Numbered from the stretch's first letter, positions 30,594 to 44,743 are shown. The stretch is 64,000 nucleotides of DNA from Claviceps africana (GCA_018360145.1 SRPY01000066.1:1-64000); one strand, 5' to 3'. Made by a program: numbers and translations. Notes: generated from the sequence alone by a model not told the origin.

Positions 30594-31939
30594 ACAACGT
30601 CTTTAGTATAGTTGCGGTTAAAATTATATGTAGCTAGCTCATTGCTATGTTAGTAAAAGAACGTACTGTAATAATCTGCATGTGTGGTAACCAGATAAGT
30701 ATTACGTAGTATAAAAATACAATAAAAATTACCTTACATATACACTGCACCTCTTAAATTATTTTATAAAGTGACTTTATAGGGGTAATTTAACTAAATA
30801 GCTATTATAAAGGAAATTATAAAGATACTATAGTATTTAAAAGTATATTAAGTTCTATAAATTCTTTTTAAAAAAAGAGATGTAATAGCTTACTATTTTT
30901 ACTATATTTATTACAAGACGGAATACTCTATATAAAAGGAGGACTCCTAAATATATAGGTAGAAATAATAACTTTATTTATATATATAACTATATACCTA
31001 TTTATAACTTATATATATTCTCTTTTATAATTCTTTTTATAATTATTTATAACGCATTCTATAAGCTATAAATGCCTACGTTTTACGTGCTATATCTAGC
31101 ACGTAATAATATTAATAAGGGGCTTTATTAGTAACTATAGCTAAAATAATACTAATTAGTTTACTACAAAGAGAGGCTTATATATTTATAAAATAATTTA
31201 AGGGGACTGTTATATTATAGCTTATAGAATAAGAAAATAAATAATAACAAAGTATAATTTCTGTTTTAAATAAAGTATTAAAGTTTTATTATACATAAAA
31301 AAGTACGCTATATAAATACTTATTAAAAACTCAGGACTTAGGACATTACGTTTGTAGATAGCTTAAAATTATAAGTATATAAGTAGTTACAATACATAGC
31401 AGAACTACACGTTTATTAAAACGTTTATAGACTAGTTGATAGATATAATATACCCTCTAAATTCATTCTATAAAAGTATAAGCCCCTCTCTATTGTAAGC
31501 TAATATATATAACTAAATATATAGCTATTAATAGAGGTCTTTCCTAATATAGTTAAGATTGTAAGCTATTATAAAGTACCTTTATCTTTTAGAAAAAAAG
31601 CAAAGCATTTTTTAACTACTTTACATTTTTATAATTTCCTTTATAGTAGTTAATTAATTAAATTACCTTTAAATCATCACTTTATAAAATAATGTAAGGG
31701 GTGCACTATATATACTTTAAGTAGTATAGTAATGTAATCGTTTCATTACATAATATAAAAGCTAAATATACTTATATAAAATACTTAACTTTTATAATGT
31801 AATATAAAATAAGTTTATAAGAAGTAGTCTTTCTTAAATAACAATATAAATCTATAAAGTAAGAAGAAATACTCCATTATGACATATGTATACTAAACTA
31901 TAACTTATTAGCATGTTTGCTAGATGAGGCAATAATGTT
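30594..31939. other. AT-rich block between SEC26 and the DIM-5-type gene
   Basis: A gene-less block made nearly all of A/T with TTA/TAA-rich composition, between two convergent genes. Most is the inverted-repeat element at 30743-31708; the rest is flank and presumably the 3' UTRs. Frames are saturated with stops. Confidence 0.75.
30743..31708. mobile_element. Terminal-inverted-repeat element, RIP-degraded, about 966 bp
   Basis: Both ends share about 100 bp in inverted orientation. The left arm opens CACTGCACCTCTTAAATTAT, and the reverse complement of the right arm opens TAGTGCACCCCTTACATTAT. Both then share TTTATAAAGTGA, GGTAATTTAA and TATAAAGGAAATTATAAA. TA dinucleotides flank both ends (30741-30742 and 31709-31710), and the consensus end CAGTGCACC fits a Tc1/mariner-type DNA transposon. 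The interior is stop-riddled A/T, with one palindrome, ACGTGCTA/TAGCACGT, near 31086-31107. It is probably an internally deleted or heavily mutated transposon. Confidence 0.7.
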
Positions 31940-33172
31940 TTACCACAGGAATTTCCTACACCCAATACTGCCGCAAAGACATTCAGTCATGTCCTCGATT
32001 CTACCTTCGTGGTCCTCAGCAGCATCATCCGTGGTTCCATCGACATAGTCAAAGGTCAGCTCCTCCCCCTTCGAAATATCCCTCACAGCAAAGAATGCAA
32101 GGTCATGTATATGCTTATCAGCATGATCCCCAACACGAGCAAATATCCTTAAATTTGGGTTACAGGAGTGGTTAATAAAGCGTGTTGGTCCAGACATGAA
32201 CTCTCCGTCAACCTCCAAGGGCGGTCCTTTAAGCCTCGAGTCCAACGAGTGGCAATCCGTAAACTTATCCAGGGCGAATAGATACACATCCTTCTTTTGA
32301 GAAACAGCAGACGCTGCTCGTCTTCTGTCTGCTTCAGCAGATGTGATAATCTCTCCTAAATAGCGATCAACGAACTGGCCCTTTTTTATGGCCTCTGTGG
32401 TCTTTACACCTTTTTTTTTTGAATCACTTGATTAGCTATTTTCACTGAAATCGTCTCATTCGTGCGCAAGTCTCACCCCAGCCACGGTCCTCTGTTCGAA
32501 AAATTTGAAGTGGGACAGTACGACCGCGTTCAACAACCCTGTTTGGACAATTTACTGTACAGCAGCAGCCTTGGTGACATTCGTATATCGGCACTTTGGA
32601 TGCATGGAGCTTCGATCGTAGAAGACCGGCTTTTCTTCCATGAGCATGGTATGCGTATAATTTCCTGCGTGAGATGCGCTTCGTGATCGTAGTCTCCATA
32701 ATGTCATCATTATCATGGTTTTCATCGCTAGATCCTATCTCGTCGATATCCGCCAGACATAAGCATCCTGAATATTGACAGTCCTCGAGTTGATTGCACG
32801 TGCAACCGCTACGAAAACTTGACTCTGCAGCTTGGACATCCTCTCCAAGGACAACATTATCAATAAATCGGAAATTCTGCGGTAACACTTCATCATCTAT
32901 CTCATTGACGATAGTGATAGGAGCCGACTGATGTGTTGGAAAGCTTCGAAGTTGACACCAGTGACACTGCTTCTTCTGTACGTCATTTCCCTATATATAT
33001 ATATATATATATATTTAGCTCGCGTTAATTTAGATTGTATTTTGGCCAATAGACTAATAATAGCGTGATTTGCAAAGAGGTGCAAACGGGACGCGGACAA
33101 GGTAACCGAATAACAAGAGAATCTCACATCTTGTCCATGGAAATAAAAGTGTGCCTTCGTTGCTTCCTCCAT
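31940..33172 (-). CDS. dim-5: Histone H3 lysine-9 methyltransferase, DIM-5/KMT1/Clr4 type
   Basis: SET-domain enzyme whose Neurospora homologue trimethylates H3K9 and directs DNA methylation of RIP-mutated DNA. Exons 33172-33128, 32990-32477 and 32409-31940 give 342 residues (N. crassa DIM-5 has about 320-330). Donors are GTGAGA in both introns; intron 2 has a CTAAT branch. N-terminus: KKQCHWCQLRSFPTHQSAP. The pre-SET Zn3Cys9 cysteines run from SGCTC (about 76) through CQYSGCLC to YECHQGCCCTVNCPNR, then VVERGRTVPLQIFRT. SET: GQFVDRYLGEIITSAEADRR, FINHSCNPN near 264-272, and EELTFDYV near 302-309. The post-SET CLCGSIGC has the CxCx4C zinc site, ending in CRKFLW. There is no chromodomain, as in DIM-5. 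No stop, frameshift or missing catalytic residue is visible, so it appears functional despite RIP-degraded DNA on both sides. Confidence 0.95.
32992..33014. repeat. (TA)n microsatellite at the intron-1 acceptor of dim-5
   Basis: About 11 TA units immediately preceding the acceptor of intron 33127-32991 on the minus strand; the splice AG directly follows the repeat. The usual pyrimidine tract is thus replaced by alternating TA. Confidence 0.88.
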
Positions 33173-33445
33173 GGTAGAGTACAAGAAGGAGGCTCTTTGC
33201 TTTAGTCGTTATGCAAATAAATACAAGCTGACTTCAGGGTTGTTGTTAGATGTTGTGCCTTGACGGGCGAATGTGGACGGCGCAAACGCGCAAAACATGA
33301 ACCGAGGATGCATAATATTGCACATTGCATGCTCCCTAATGCTAGTCCCGCTATGCAGAACCTTCAGCACTCATTAGCCTCGTCTTATGGCCTTATGTCT
33401 AAGGCACAAGGCCCAGGATCCTTGCTATTAATATTTTATACATAA
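33173..33445. promoter_or_regulatory. Upstream region of dim-5
   Basis: About 270 bp of ordinary mixed composition upstream of the start codon (transcription runs leftward). It ends abruptly at about 33430, where AT-rich repeat DNA begins. The promoter is thus confined to a very small non-degraded interval unless it extends into the repeat block. Confidence 0.5.
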
Positions 33446-36400
33446 ATATAGCATTCTCTATAAAATTATAACTATACTATGCTTAATTCTATTTTTTATA
33501 AGTTATAAGCTTAATATATCTAATAGTAAGCACTTAGGAGTCTACAATAATTATATCTAAAGAAAGTATTTAAAGTATAATAAGCTTTAAAAGTAATAGT
33601 GTATTAATAAAAAAAAAGATTAATTACATATGTACATTATATAATAGAGGCTAAAAATTAAAACTTTTACTACTTTACTCTTATCTTTTAATAACTATAT
33701 TACTAACTTCAATGCCTTTGCCTTTACTATATAAGTAAGCCTCTTACATACTATAACGACCTCCCTTTTTATTAATATATACTTATTACTTCACTTTTAT
33801 TCTACTTACTTATTTCTTAATAATTATAACTATAAATTAATTTTTTAAAGTAAAGTCTAAGGGACAATATTATTATTTATTATATAATAATGTTTAATTT
33901 ATATTATTTAATTACTAAAGATAAGTAAAAAAAATAAAAATGTTTCTTAAGTAAGTACGAATTAATGAGAAGTAAAATTTAATTACTTTTAAAATTAAGT
34001 AAGATATATTTTCTAAATATACTTCACATTTAATATATACTAAGAAAACTGTATACTATTAAAAGTAATAAAGTATTCATTTACTTTAAATTCAATGAAC
34101 TACAAATTAAGCCTATATTAATAGTAAATATATATACCTACTTATACACCTTTTTATTTTACAAGTTAATATAGTTTTAAACTTGAAGTAAAGGGAGATT
34201 AGTTATTATTACTTAGTTTTTATACTATAATTGTATTATTATAAATTAATACTTTAAGGTAATATAAATAAAGTAAATGTTTTTATATACTTTAATATAT
34301 AACCTTTATTATAAAAAGTTAATAATAAAGTAGTACAAGATAAATTTAAAAGAGTTTATAGTAAGTTTTAATTTAAATTTAAAATAATTATAGAAGATAT
34401 TATAATAGTAAAGAAATATTAAAGAAAATAAAAAAAACTTAAAGAGTAATATAAGCTACTACTTTAAAGATCTTTAATTTATTTGTAAGGTAATACTTTA
34501 TAAAGGAGTATTTATATAAAAAAGAGAAAAATAAAAAAATAAGTTATAATAATAGTAATAATATAAAAGTAAGAAATAGCTAAGAGGGTAGTGTTTATAA
34601 AGTTATAACCTACCTATAAATAATTTACTATATATATTATTTATTTATTAATAGTATAGCCTTAGTAAATATTAATTAAATTATTATAAATATAATAAAA
34701 GAGATAAGAAATAGTAAGTAACTTACTTTAAAAAAGGTAGGGTATTTATATTTAATATATATATAAGTAGTATTATTAATTAATAATATAGTAATAGCTT
34801 ATTACTACTAAAGTATAAGGTAAATAATAACTATAGTAAAAGCTACTAAGAAATTAATATAAAAAGAGAGGTAATTATAAAAACCTTATAAAGTAGTAAC
34901 TCTTTATTACTATTACTTAATTATATATTTAATATATAAGCCTTAAGTGGTATATATATAGAAGGAAAGGACTTAAAAAAGATAAGCTTTAGTTAATATA
35001 TTAGTTACTATATTACCTTTACCTAGCTACCTTATTAACACCTAATACCTTACTATTTTCTATACTTTAGTAATTAAAATATTTATTAGTATTTATATTA
35101 ATAATTATGTCCTTATAAAGCTTAATTTATAATATATAAAAAAGCTTAAAAAGGCCTTATATAAGGCCTACTTTATAGAAAATAAAGGCTTTATTAAATT
35201 TTTTTTAAGGGTATAAATATAGTATAATTAAAAAATAAAACCTTCAGTATTAACTAAAAATAGTATATTTAAAAGGCCTTAGTATGCTTTAAGCTAAAAA
35301 AAAATATAAAGTAATTAAAATTTTAATATAGTTAAGGGTTTTAAAAATATAGCTTATTAAGCCTTTAAAAAGCCTTAAAGAAATTAAAAAATATTAAAGT
35401 ATAATAAAGATTATTATACATTTAATACTCTTTATTAAGCTTAATATTACTTTTATATTATAATAGCTTTTAATAGCTTTAGCTAGCCTTTATTTAAAGT
35501 ATTTAAATACTATAAAAGTTTATTAAAGTACTTTTTTAATATTTAAAACCTTATTATAATTTATAAGGGTTTCTTTATAAATTTAAGTAAAATTAATATT
35601 AAAAGTAATAAAGTTAGCTATAATTTAATTAAGTTTTATAATAGTAATTTTATTAAAGATAAAAGCTTTTTAAAATTTATTTATATATATTTATTTAAGC
35701 TAACTAAAGGCTTTATAAGTTAAAAAAGTATAGAAGCTAATACTATAGCTTTATTTACTATAGAAGCTAAATTTAATTTAACTTAGAAAACTTTTAAAAA
35801 GCTTTAGTAATTAAATAGTATTTTTAAAGAGTTAAAAGCCTTTATAAAGCCCTTTATATAGATTTTTTATAATAATTAAAGCGCTATAAAAATAGCTTAT
35901 AATTTAGCCTTTTATAGCTAAACTAAGTATACCTTACTTAAATTTTACTATAATTAATTATAAGTCTTAGCTAAGCTAGCTAAAATAGCTTATTTAAATA
36001 CAAAAAAAATACTAGCTAATAGCTTAATAAAGCTACTAGCTATACTTATATATACTATTTTTTTAAAGCTTATAAGGCTTTAATCTTTATATAAATTACT
36101 GTAAATTTTATTATATAGCTAAAGGTGTAAAAACCTTTATAAAAACATTTAAAAAATATAAAATAATTACTAAAATTAACTTAAAAATTAACTTTTAACT
36201 TTAATAATAAATTCCTTAACTTTAATATATTTAATTATAGCTGTTTTTGAACTTTATAATAAGCCTTACTTTTAAGCTTTTTAAATTAATTATTTTTTTC
36301 TTTAATAATTTTATTTAAATTTATAAAGATTTTATTTAAATTCAATATTTCTCTTTTTCCTCTAGCTTTTAAAATATCTCTTTAAAAAGAGTGTTAAAAA

Positions 36401-38162
36401 TAATAGCTATTTTTAAAGAATTTAAAGACTTTTAATAGACTTTATAATGACCTTAACCTTAACCTTTATAAAGACCTTTATAGAGACCTTTATAGAGCTT
36501 TTTAAGTTAAAAAGCTAATAGTAATGTATATAGTATAAGTATATATATATATAGTAAGCGTAAAAATAAATATCTTAGTTAAAAGCTTATAGCTATAAGT
36601 ATATTACTTTTCTAGCCTTTTTACCTTTAATTATACCCTTTAGTAGTTAATATATATTTAATTAAAAAGCTAATAAACTATTAGCTTTAATAATTAATTT
36701 TTATGGTAATAAAGTATATTAGTTAAATTTTAATTAAAGATTTAAACTAAATTATTAAATAGCTATAAAGCCTTAATTTATAAAACTTAAAAGTTACTTT
36801 AAAGGAAAAAATTAAAGGTCTTTAAAATTAATTTATATAATAATTAAAAGATTTAAAAAAGAATTATAAAAAGCTTTATTATTATTAAAGTAAAGAGAAT
36901 TGTTTTATATTTATTAATTAATATTTAGATTTTTTAGGTTTTAATATATAAAATTTTATTAAATTAACTTTTAAAAAGTATATTAATAGCTAATTTATAT
37001 AGCTTTAAGTTTATTTTTTTATTTTTTTATATAAATAAATTTTATACAAAATAAAAAGTAATTTATAAGCCTTTATTAACTATATTAATTTATTAATAAA
37101 CTTAGTAAATATATAAAGAAAAATATATTTTTCTTTATAGCTATTTATAACTATATAAATTATTAATTTAAAATTTATTATTTATAATATTAAATAAATT
37201 AAATAAAATTTAAGAGATTTTATTTAAATTTTATAAGCTAAATTTTAATATATTTAAAGTGTTAAAAAGTATATATAAAGCTTTTGATATAAAAATAAAG
37301 CTTATAATAGCTTATTATAATGCTATAAAGACATTTTAACTATTAGCTTATTAAGCTTATTACCTTAATATTTTCAAGAGTAAAAGCCTTTATAAACCTT
37401 TTATTTTTAAAAGATTATAAGCTTAAAGTAACCTTTTTAATACTTAAAAATTCACTAAATTTTATAAAATAGCTATAAAATTTATTAAAATTATCTATAT
37501 TTTTTTTATTAAGTAAAAGACTTAAAAAAGACTTAAAAGCTATTATTTTCTTTATAAAAATAAAGTAAATATATTAAAAAAAGTCTTTTCTTTTATAAAA
37601 TAAAGAGAATTATAATATAAAAGGAATTTTACTTTATAAAAATAGAATTTGTAAAATATAAAAGTATTTCTTCTATTATAAAATATACAAAAATTTCTAT
37701 TTTTATAACAAAATATAAAGGTATTTTTTATTATAAAAAAAACCTTATAAAAGCTTTCTTTTTATAAAAGCTTTCTTTTTATAAAAGCTTTAGAAATATT
37801 TTTATTTTTAAAGGCTAAAACCTATAAATAAAAGCTTTTATAATTAAATTTTTATAAATTCTTAATTTATAAAGCTTTTTATTTATATTTTAAGAATTAT
37901 AAACTTTATAAATTTAAGGCCTTAAGCTAAAAGCTAAAAATAAGCTTAATTTAATTTTATAAATTAATAAATTATTATTTAAAATAATAATATCTTTAAT
38001 ATTTTATAAAAATTAAAGGATTTAGCTATAATTATAGTTAATAACTTAAAAAATAAGCCTATATTAATAAATATATTACTAAAAGATTTAAGTTTTAGTA
38101 AAAGGATAAATAGAAATAAGGCTTTTAATATATTAAATTTTTATAATAACTTTATTATAGAA

Positions 38163-41100
38163 CTAAAAAACTTTTTTGTAATTTAGCCCGCACTACTATA
38201 GCGACGCGGAATTAACTCTAAACCGCTTAAAAAGTATAGAAAAAGATTCCTTATACTTATTTACCCCCCTCTCTAATAGTGTATTAATACTAAAGTATAG
38301 ATATAATAAGTTCTAAGATATTAATAAATATTAATAATAGAAATTATAATAGCCTTACCTATAGTTAATACTACTTTAATATAAGCTAAGGTAAATTTAT
38401 AATAAAATTATAAATTAAATCTATATTACCTTTAATAAATAAGCTAATATTAAATTATCTTAAAGTTAAATATAAAGAATTAATAAAACTTATTTTAGTA
38501 TTAGTGCTAAAGAGTATATAGAATATTATCCTCTATATAAATAATATAGCTATAATATATAGCTAATATAAAGCCTTTATACCTACTACTTTAAAGGCTA
38601 CTCTCTCTCCTTTAAATATAATAACTATTTAAAACCTTAAATAAACTATTAAAAAGGCAGTAAAAAAGGTAATTAATAGTAGCTTTATTATAGAATTAAG
38701 TTAAGTAAATATTATAATATAAAGTATAACTATACTTACTATTTTAGTTTATATTATTACTAAAGTAATATTACTTTAAATTTATTATAAAACTATTATT
38801 AAAGAATTCTTTATCTTTAAAGCTATTTAAAATAAATCCCTTAAAGATATTATTAAAGGTATTAACTATACTACTAAAACTAATACTATAATAGTAATAT
38901 ATAAACTCTATAGTAGTAATATTATTATTATCTTTTATAATATAGTAAAACCTTATATTAAAAATATAACTTAAATTTAAACTATATTTAAACTAAATAT
39001 AATACTTAACTGCTACCTTTTTAGTATTATTATTAAAGGCTTCTTTATTTACTACTTTTAAAACTAAGTCATAAATAAAATCTTATAAAACTTTATAAAA
39101 GATAATAGCTTAGAATTAATATAAGTAATAATATAGAAACCTTAAGTAATCTTTATTAAGTCCCCTTTAATTATTAAAATTAATAAAATTAAGGTAATTA
39201 CTTATTTATACTACCTTAAAGTTATTTATAAAGTAGAAATATTTAAAGTCAAGCTATATAATAATACCCTCTACCTTTATTAATATTATAGTTGCTTTTA
39301 ATTTAAATATATTATAGTATATTATAATATAGCTCTACGCTATAGTTATTATAGTGCTAAGCATTATAAAGCTAAAGAATTAGCCTATTTAGCCTTAATA
39401 AAAGCAATATAGAAACGCTATATAAACTATATAGAATAATACTCTACTTAATTATAATAATATAATATTATAAATAGGCAGTAGTATTGTACTTATAATA
39501 TATACTTAAGCTAGCTTTAAGTCTTTACTACCTCTCCTTTAATATTAAAAAGAGATAAATAAATAAAGGTTACTTTATATAACTATTACTAAAATATTAA
39601 TAACCCTTTATTATAAAAGGCATTATTATAGAAATATATTAACTAACTCTATACCTACCTACCTAATATTTAGCTAATATTAATTTAATAAAGCGCTATA
39701 AAGGCCTTCTTTAGTTAATAACCTATCCTTAATATAGGTTTAAATATATAGCTATTAACTTAATAGTCTTTATAATATATATAATTAAGGTTATATATTA
39801 AAATATATAGAAGAAAACCTACCTTATATACTTAGCGCTAGAAACCTATATTAAAATTAATATAATTATAATATAGAAATTAAGTATATTTACTAAATAC
39901 CCCTTTAACCTAAGCTTTAACTACTATTAACTTACTGCTTAAAGAAAATAAACTATATTATATATTTACTACTAATATAAAGCTAAGTTATAGTTAACTT
40001 GAAGTAGCACTAATTAATATATAATTAATATATTAAGCTATAATATTTACTTAATATACTCTTTAATATATAAATTAAGCTAAGCTATACCCTTTATTAA
40101 ATTTATAGCAGCTATACTATAACCTTAAAGTATATTTATAGGTAACTTTAATTAATACTATCTTTTATAAAACTACTATAGCTAGATATTATTAAATAAT
40201 AAACTCTTTTTATTAATAATAAAGTAATAGTAACTTAAACTTACTATATTATAAAAAGAGGTTATATAGTTTTTTTATAGTAAATATAGTAATATTATTA
40301 ACTATACTTAAGCTACCTTTAATATAACTATTAAATATTTAAGAGGCATTAACCTTATTAAGTCTAACTATATTTTATAACTTATATAAATTAATATTAA
40401 TAAATATAGAAGGCTTAGCTATAGCTATATATTTAAATAATTAAAAATAAATTAAAAATTAATTATAGCTAAGGTAGTAATATAGCTTTAAACTAACTAT
40501 ATTAATGTCTTACTTTTAACGCTATTAAAGATTAATATATATACTAAATAGATTATAAATAAGCTTTAAATAATAGTATAAATAGTGGTTTTATATAGAC
40601 CTTAAGGTAGCTTTAAATTAAATTTATAGTAGAACTATAGAATAAAGTAAGCAATATAGAATATAAAATAAAGGCTATAATATTAGCAGTTATTATAAAC
40701 TAAAGCTAATTAGTGACTTATATTTAAAGCAGCTTAAATGCAATTCTAAGTTATTTATAATAAATAATATAGCTTTTAATAAGCTATAGTATACACTACT
40801 TTTATTTATTAAAGTAACCTTTAGAAACTTAAATATTAAATATAGCTTTAAAGTAAACTCCTTTTAGAATAATAGTAGATATTTAATCTCTTTTAAGGGG
40901 ATAGCTTAAACACTATTACTGCCTTTTTTTATTAAAATAAAGCTACTACTTTTATAAAATATTTCTTCCTTTTTTCTATAGCTTAAATTATTAATATCTT
41001 TAATAACCTTAATACCTAGCTTAATAACGCTATATTTCTATTAAAAGACTGCTTTAATATTAATAAGGTTTATAAAATTATTAAAAGCTTTATTAGTTAA

Positions 41101-44100
41101 AAAGCATTAAATATTAATAACTTTTTAGCTAGATTTTTTAAAGCCTATAAAAAACCTTTTATAAAAATACTAGCCTATTTATTAAATAAATGCTACTATA
41201 TTAAATACTACTTAAAACTATATTAAAAGATAAAAGTTATTATCCTTTATAAACTAAGAAAAATATTAGTTAAATAATAATAAGCTAGGGTATAGTATTT
41301 AATCTCTCTCTTAAATATAGTAAGTAAAGTATTAGAAATAGTAGTAGTAGCTTAGCTTACTATTATAATTAAGTTAAAAGATACGCTTTTAAACCTCTAA
41401 ATAGAGAATAAAGCTAATTACTCTATAGCAATTACCTTTAATATACTTATAGAATTAATAAAGATAGTATAGTATTATAGTAGAATTATATTATTACTTT
41501 AACTTAATATATCTATAGCCTTTAATACTATTTACTACTATTATCTCTTCTATATTCTTCTAACTTTGGGTATATTTAATTAAATAATAATATAAACTTA
41601 AGCCTTTATTATTAATTATACTACCTATGTCTTTTTTAATAACTAATTAATAAAAGCTTTATTTATTACTATTAAAGTTTTATAAGGGTTATTAATCTTC
41701 TCTATCTTTTTCTTACTTTATATAGTACTTTTATATTAAAAGCTTTAAGCTATATAATTTATATTTATTTTAAATTTCTTTAATAATATAAATATCTTTA
41801 CTTATAAATATATAGTAAAAGAAATATAAAAATAACTTAAAGATATATAAAATATATATTAAAAGTGGTCTTTTAAGTTTAGCTTTAATTTATACCTTTA
41901 AAAAAATAAACTAGTTTATTTTACCTAAAAGTATATAATAATTATAATGCTAGTTTAACTTAGCACCGCTATAATATAGCCTATTTAATTAAATTAGTTC
42001 TTTAAGGTCTAGATCTATTAAAAACTATATTAATAAGTATATTAAAAGAAAGTTAAAGTAAAACTAAAGTAGTAATAACTTATATTTATAACGTTAATAA
42101 TATTTACTTAAGGCTATTTACTTAATAATACCTACCTTTTTTATATATAGGTAATCTAAAGTATAGTTATATATAATATAGCTTTATACTATATCTCTAT
42201 AGAAATAAATAATAAAGTAAAAGGTATTATTAAAGTATTTATTATTAAATAATTAAAATACCTTAAAGTAGTTATTAATATATTTAAAGCTATACTTTAG
42301 TTTATTATTAAAACTAAAGTAGTAATTACTTTAATTAACCTATATTTAAACTTTTAATTCCTTAGCTTCTATAAAAGAATTAAAAGTAATAATATAGTAA
42401 ATAAAATATACACTACTTATATAATAGTAATAAACTAACTTTGCCGCTATTACCGCTACTATTAAAGCTAACTGCCTTATATAAATAACTACCTTAAATA
42501 TATACTATTTATATTTTATTTATATAACTACTTTATAAAGCCTTTATTAATAAAGTCTTTAGCCTTTAAATAGAAGGACTATTAATACTATAAATCAACT
42601 ATAGCAGAAGTATATTAAACTTAATTAAGATATATAGTGGCTAAATATAAGCTTTAATTTATATTTACTTTAAAAGTTATTTAACTTTATAAAGAGCTAA
42701 TTAAGTATAAATCCGCTACTTTAATATAGATATATATAGAAAAGATTAGCTTTAACTCTTTTCTCTTTTCTTAATATATACCTAATATAGATTTACTAAT
42801 TTACTACTATTAAATTAACCTTAAAGACTATTACTATCTTTTACTATTATACTTAGTTTATAATTATATATAATTAATAAACACTAAGCTATTTCTACTC
42901 TATAACTATTATAATATATATATTATACTTAACTTTAATAAACTAACTATATTCTTTATAAAATAGTTTATTAATATATAGAGACTACTTTAATTTACCT
43001 TAATATACTGCTTATAAAGGCAATAGAACTAAAATTACTAAGAAAGTAAAGCCTCTTTAATATTGCACTATAACTACTATATATCTCTATAGGGCTTTAA
43101 AGAGAAAAGATATAGCTAAAAAGTAAGGCTTTAAAAAAGAAAAAAAGACTATAATATAGCTTTAAAGAGAAAGAATATAGCTAGTAAGTAAAGCTTTTAA
43201 AAAGAAAGAGATAGCTACTATATAGTAAAAGTATATATTAAGGCTAGATTTAATATAAAGCTAAGCTAAATATATTATAAAACTAAACTACTATCTTTAT
43301 TTATTTTTTTAAAAATAAAAAGAAAAACTAAGGGCTATACCTTTATATTAACCCTACTTTATACCTACTACTACTCTACTTTACCTACACTATTTACCTT
43401 TATTTTTATCTTCCCTTTATTACCCTCCCCTTCTTTATATTAATTTTAAATTAGTTTTATAATAAAGCTATATACCTTTTATAAAATATTATTCTACTCC
43501 TTTAAGGTATTAGTAATATACTATACCTATAGTATTATTTTATTTTAAAATAAAGCTAACTTAGCCCTGCTTTATTTCCCCTTTACTTTTTTTAGTATAT
43601 TACTATATAAAATATATTATTATATTTTAAGCAGCTTTATATTTATTATTTTATATTTACTATTACTACTATAGCAGTATTAATATAGATTTAAGGTAGA
43701 TTTATATTAATAGCTTTATTAAAGGTATAGAGATCCTATATATTTATTACTTTTTTAATAGCCTCTTTATAGGCTATAATATTTAGATTAATTTACAGTA
43801 TTAATTAAATACTATATTAAAACTAAGTTAAATAAAGACTTACCTTTTTATAAACCTTTTTCTATTTTAAATACTTAAAATAAGTATTATTATTACTTAG
43901 TTAGAAATATAATAAATTAGTATTAAAATTAGGTTAATATTAGTATAAGTATTTATTAAATAAATTATAATACTGTTTTTTAATATTTTTTACTTTAGTT
44001 AAATAAAGTAAGTAGAGGAGATTATATAATACCTTAAGCTAAGTATAGATTAACTATAGTATTAAGTTAAAAAAAAGATAGCTATTTATACCTTTTTTAA

Positions 44101-44743
44101 TAGTTAGATTTAGTAGTATTTTCTTTAATATAGTATAATTAAAGTGGAATTAATATTAATATAAAATTACTATAGTAAAGGGGAAGGGGGATATTTATAA
44201 TTTTTAATAATAAAGAAAGAAAAAAGAGAAGATATTAAGTAGGGTAGAGGAAGCTCTCTTTATAGCTAAAAGACCCTCCCCCCCCTTTAATAATTAATAG
44301 GTAGCTAATAGCTAAACTATATAGTCTTTATAGTATTATATAAACCTTTATAGAAGCTAATAGTTAATTCTTAATAATAAAGTAGTAACTAACTAAATAT
44401 AAGGTAGCATTAAATTAAACCTTAATTTAAGCGTTAAAGGCAATATACCTCCCTTTTTTAATATTATATTACACTACTATTACTAGCTTTTTAACCCTTT
44501 ATTATATTATTTTAATAATACTATCTATACTATATACTCTTTAGTAACACTAACTAAAACAAACTAGCTATATATTAACTCTTATAGCTAGCACTTATTT
44601 AAGACTATATTAGCTTTAAGGTAAATACTTTATAGTAGTATATAGGTTTTCCTTCTGACTCTAAGGTTTTTTCTACATAAATTAAGTAGTAGAGGTACTA
44701 AATACTAGGCTAAAGCCTAGCTAGCGTAAATAAATAAATAAAT
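38163..44743 (+). mobile_element. Non-LTR retrotransposon copy A, about 6.6 kb
   Basis: Probable LINE-type element in + orientation. The 5' region contains TATAGCGACGCGGAATTAAC, shared with copies C and D. The 3' end is GCCTAGCTAGCG followed by a TAAA repeat tail. It is flanked by a 15-bp near-perfect target duplication, AACTTTATTATA(G/A)AA, at 38148-38162 and 44744-44758. A tail, target duplications of variable length (12-15 bp in the family) and a 5'-truncated relative (copy B) are the classical non-LTR pattern. All coding capacity is destroyed by C-to-T and G-to-A changes, so the clade (for example Tad) cannot be established by eye. Confidence 0.8.
43089..43215 (+). repeat. GCTTTAAAGAGAAA minisatellite in copy A
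   Basis: About three to four degenerate units built on GCTTTAAAGAGAAAAGATAT followed by AGCTA-type spacers. The same array occurs at the corresponding place in copies C and D with more units. Confidence 0.7.

Noticed and set aside
38525..38560. Possible reverse-transcriptase YxDD-like text (LYIDNIA-type reading, also near 51350 and 52255)
   Set aside because: It appears only 0.35 kb from the 5' end of the element, an unlikely place for reverse transcriptase in a LINE, and RIP-biased A/T DNA readily produces such words. It would need a proper de-RIP translation and profile search.
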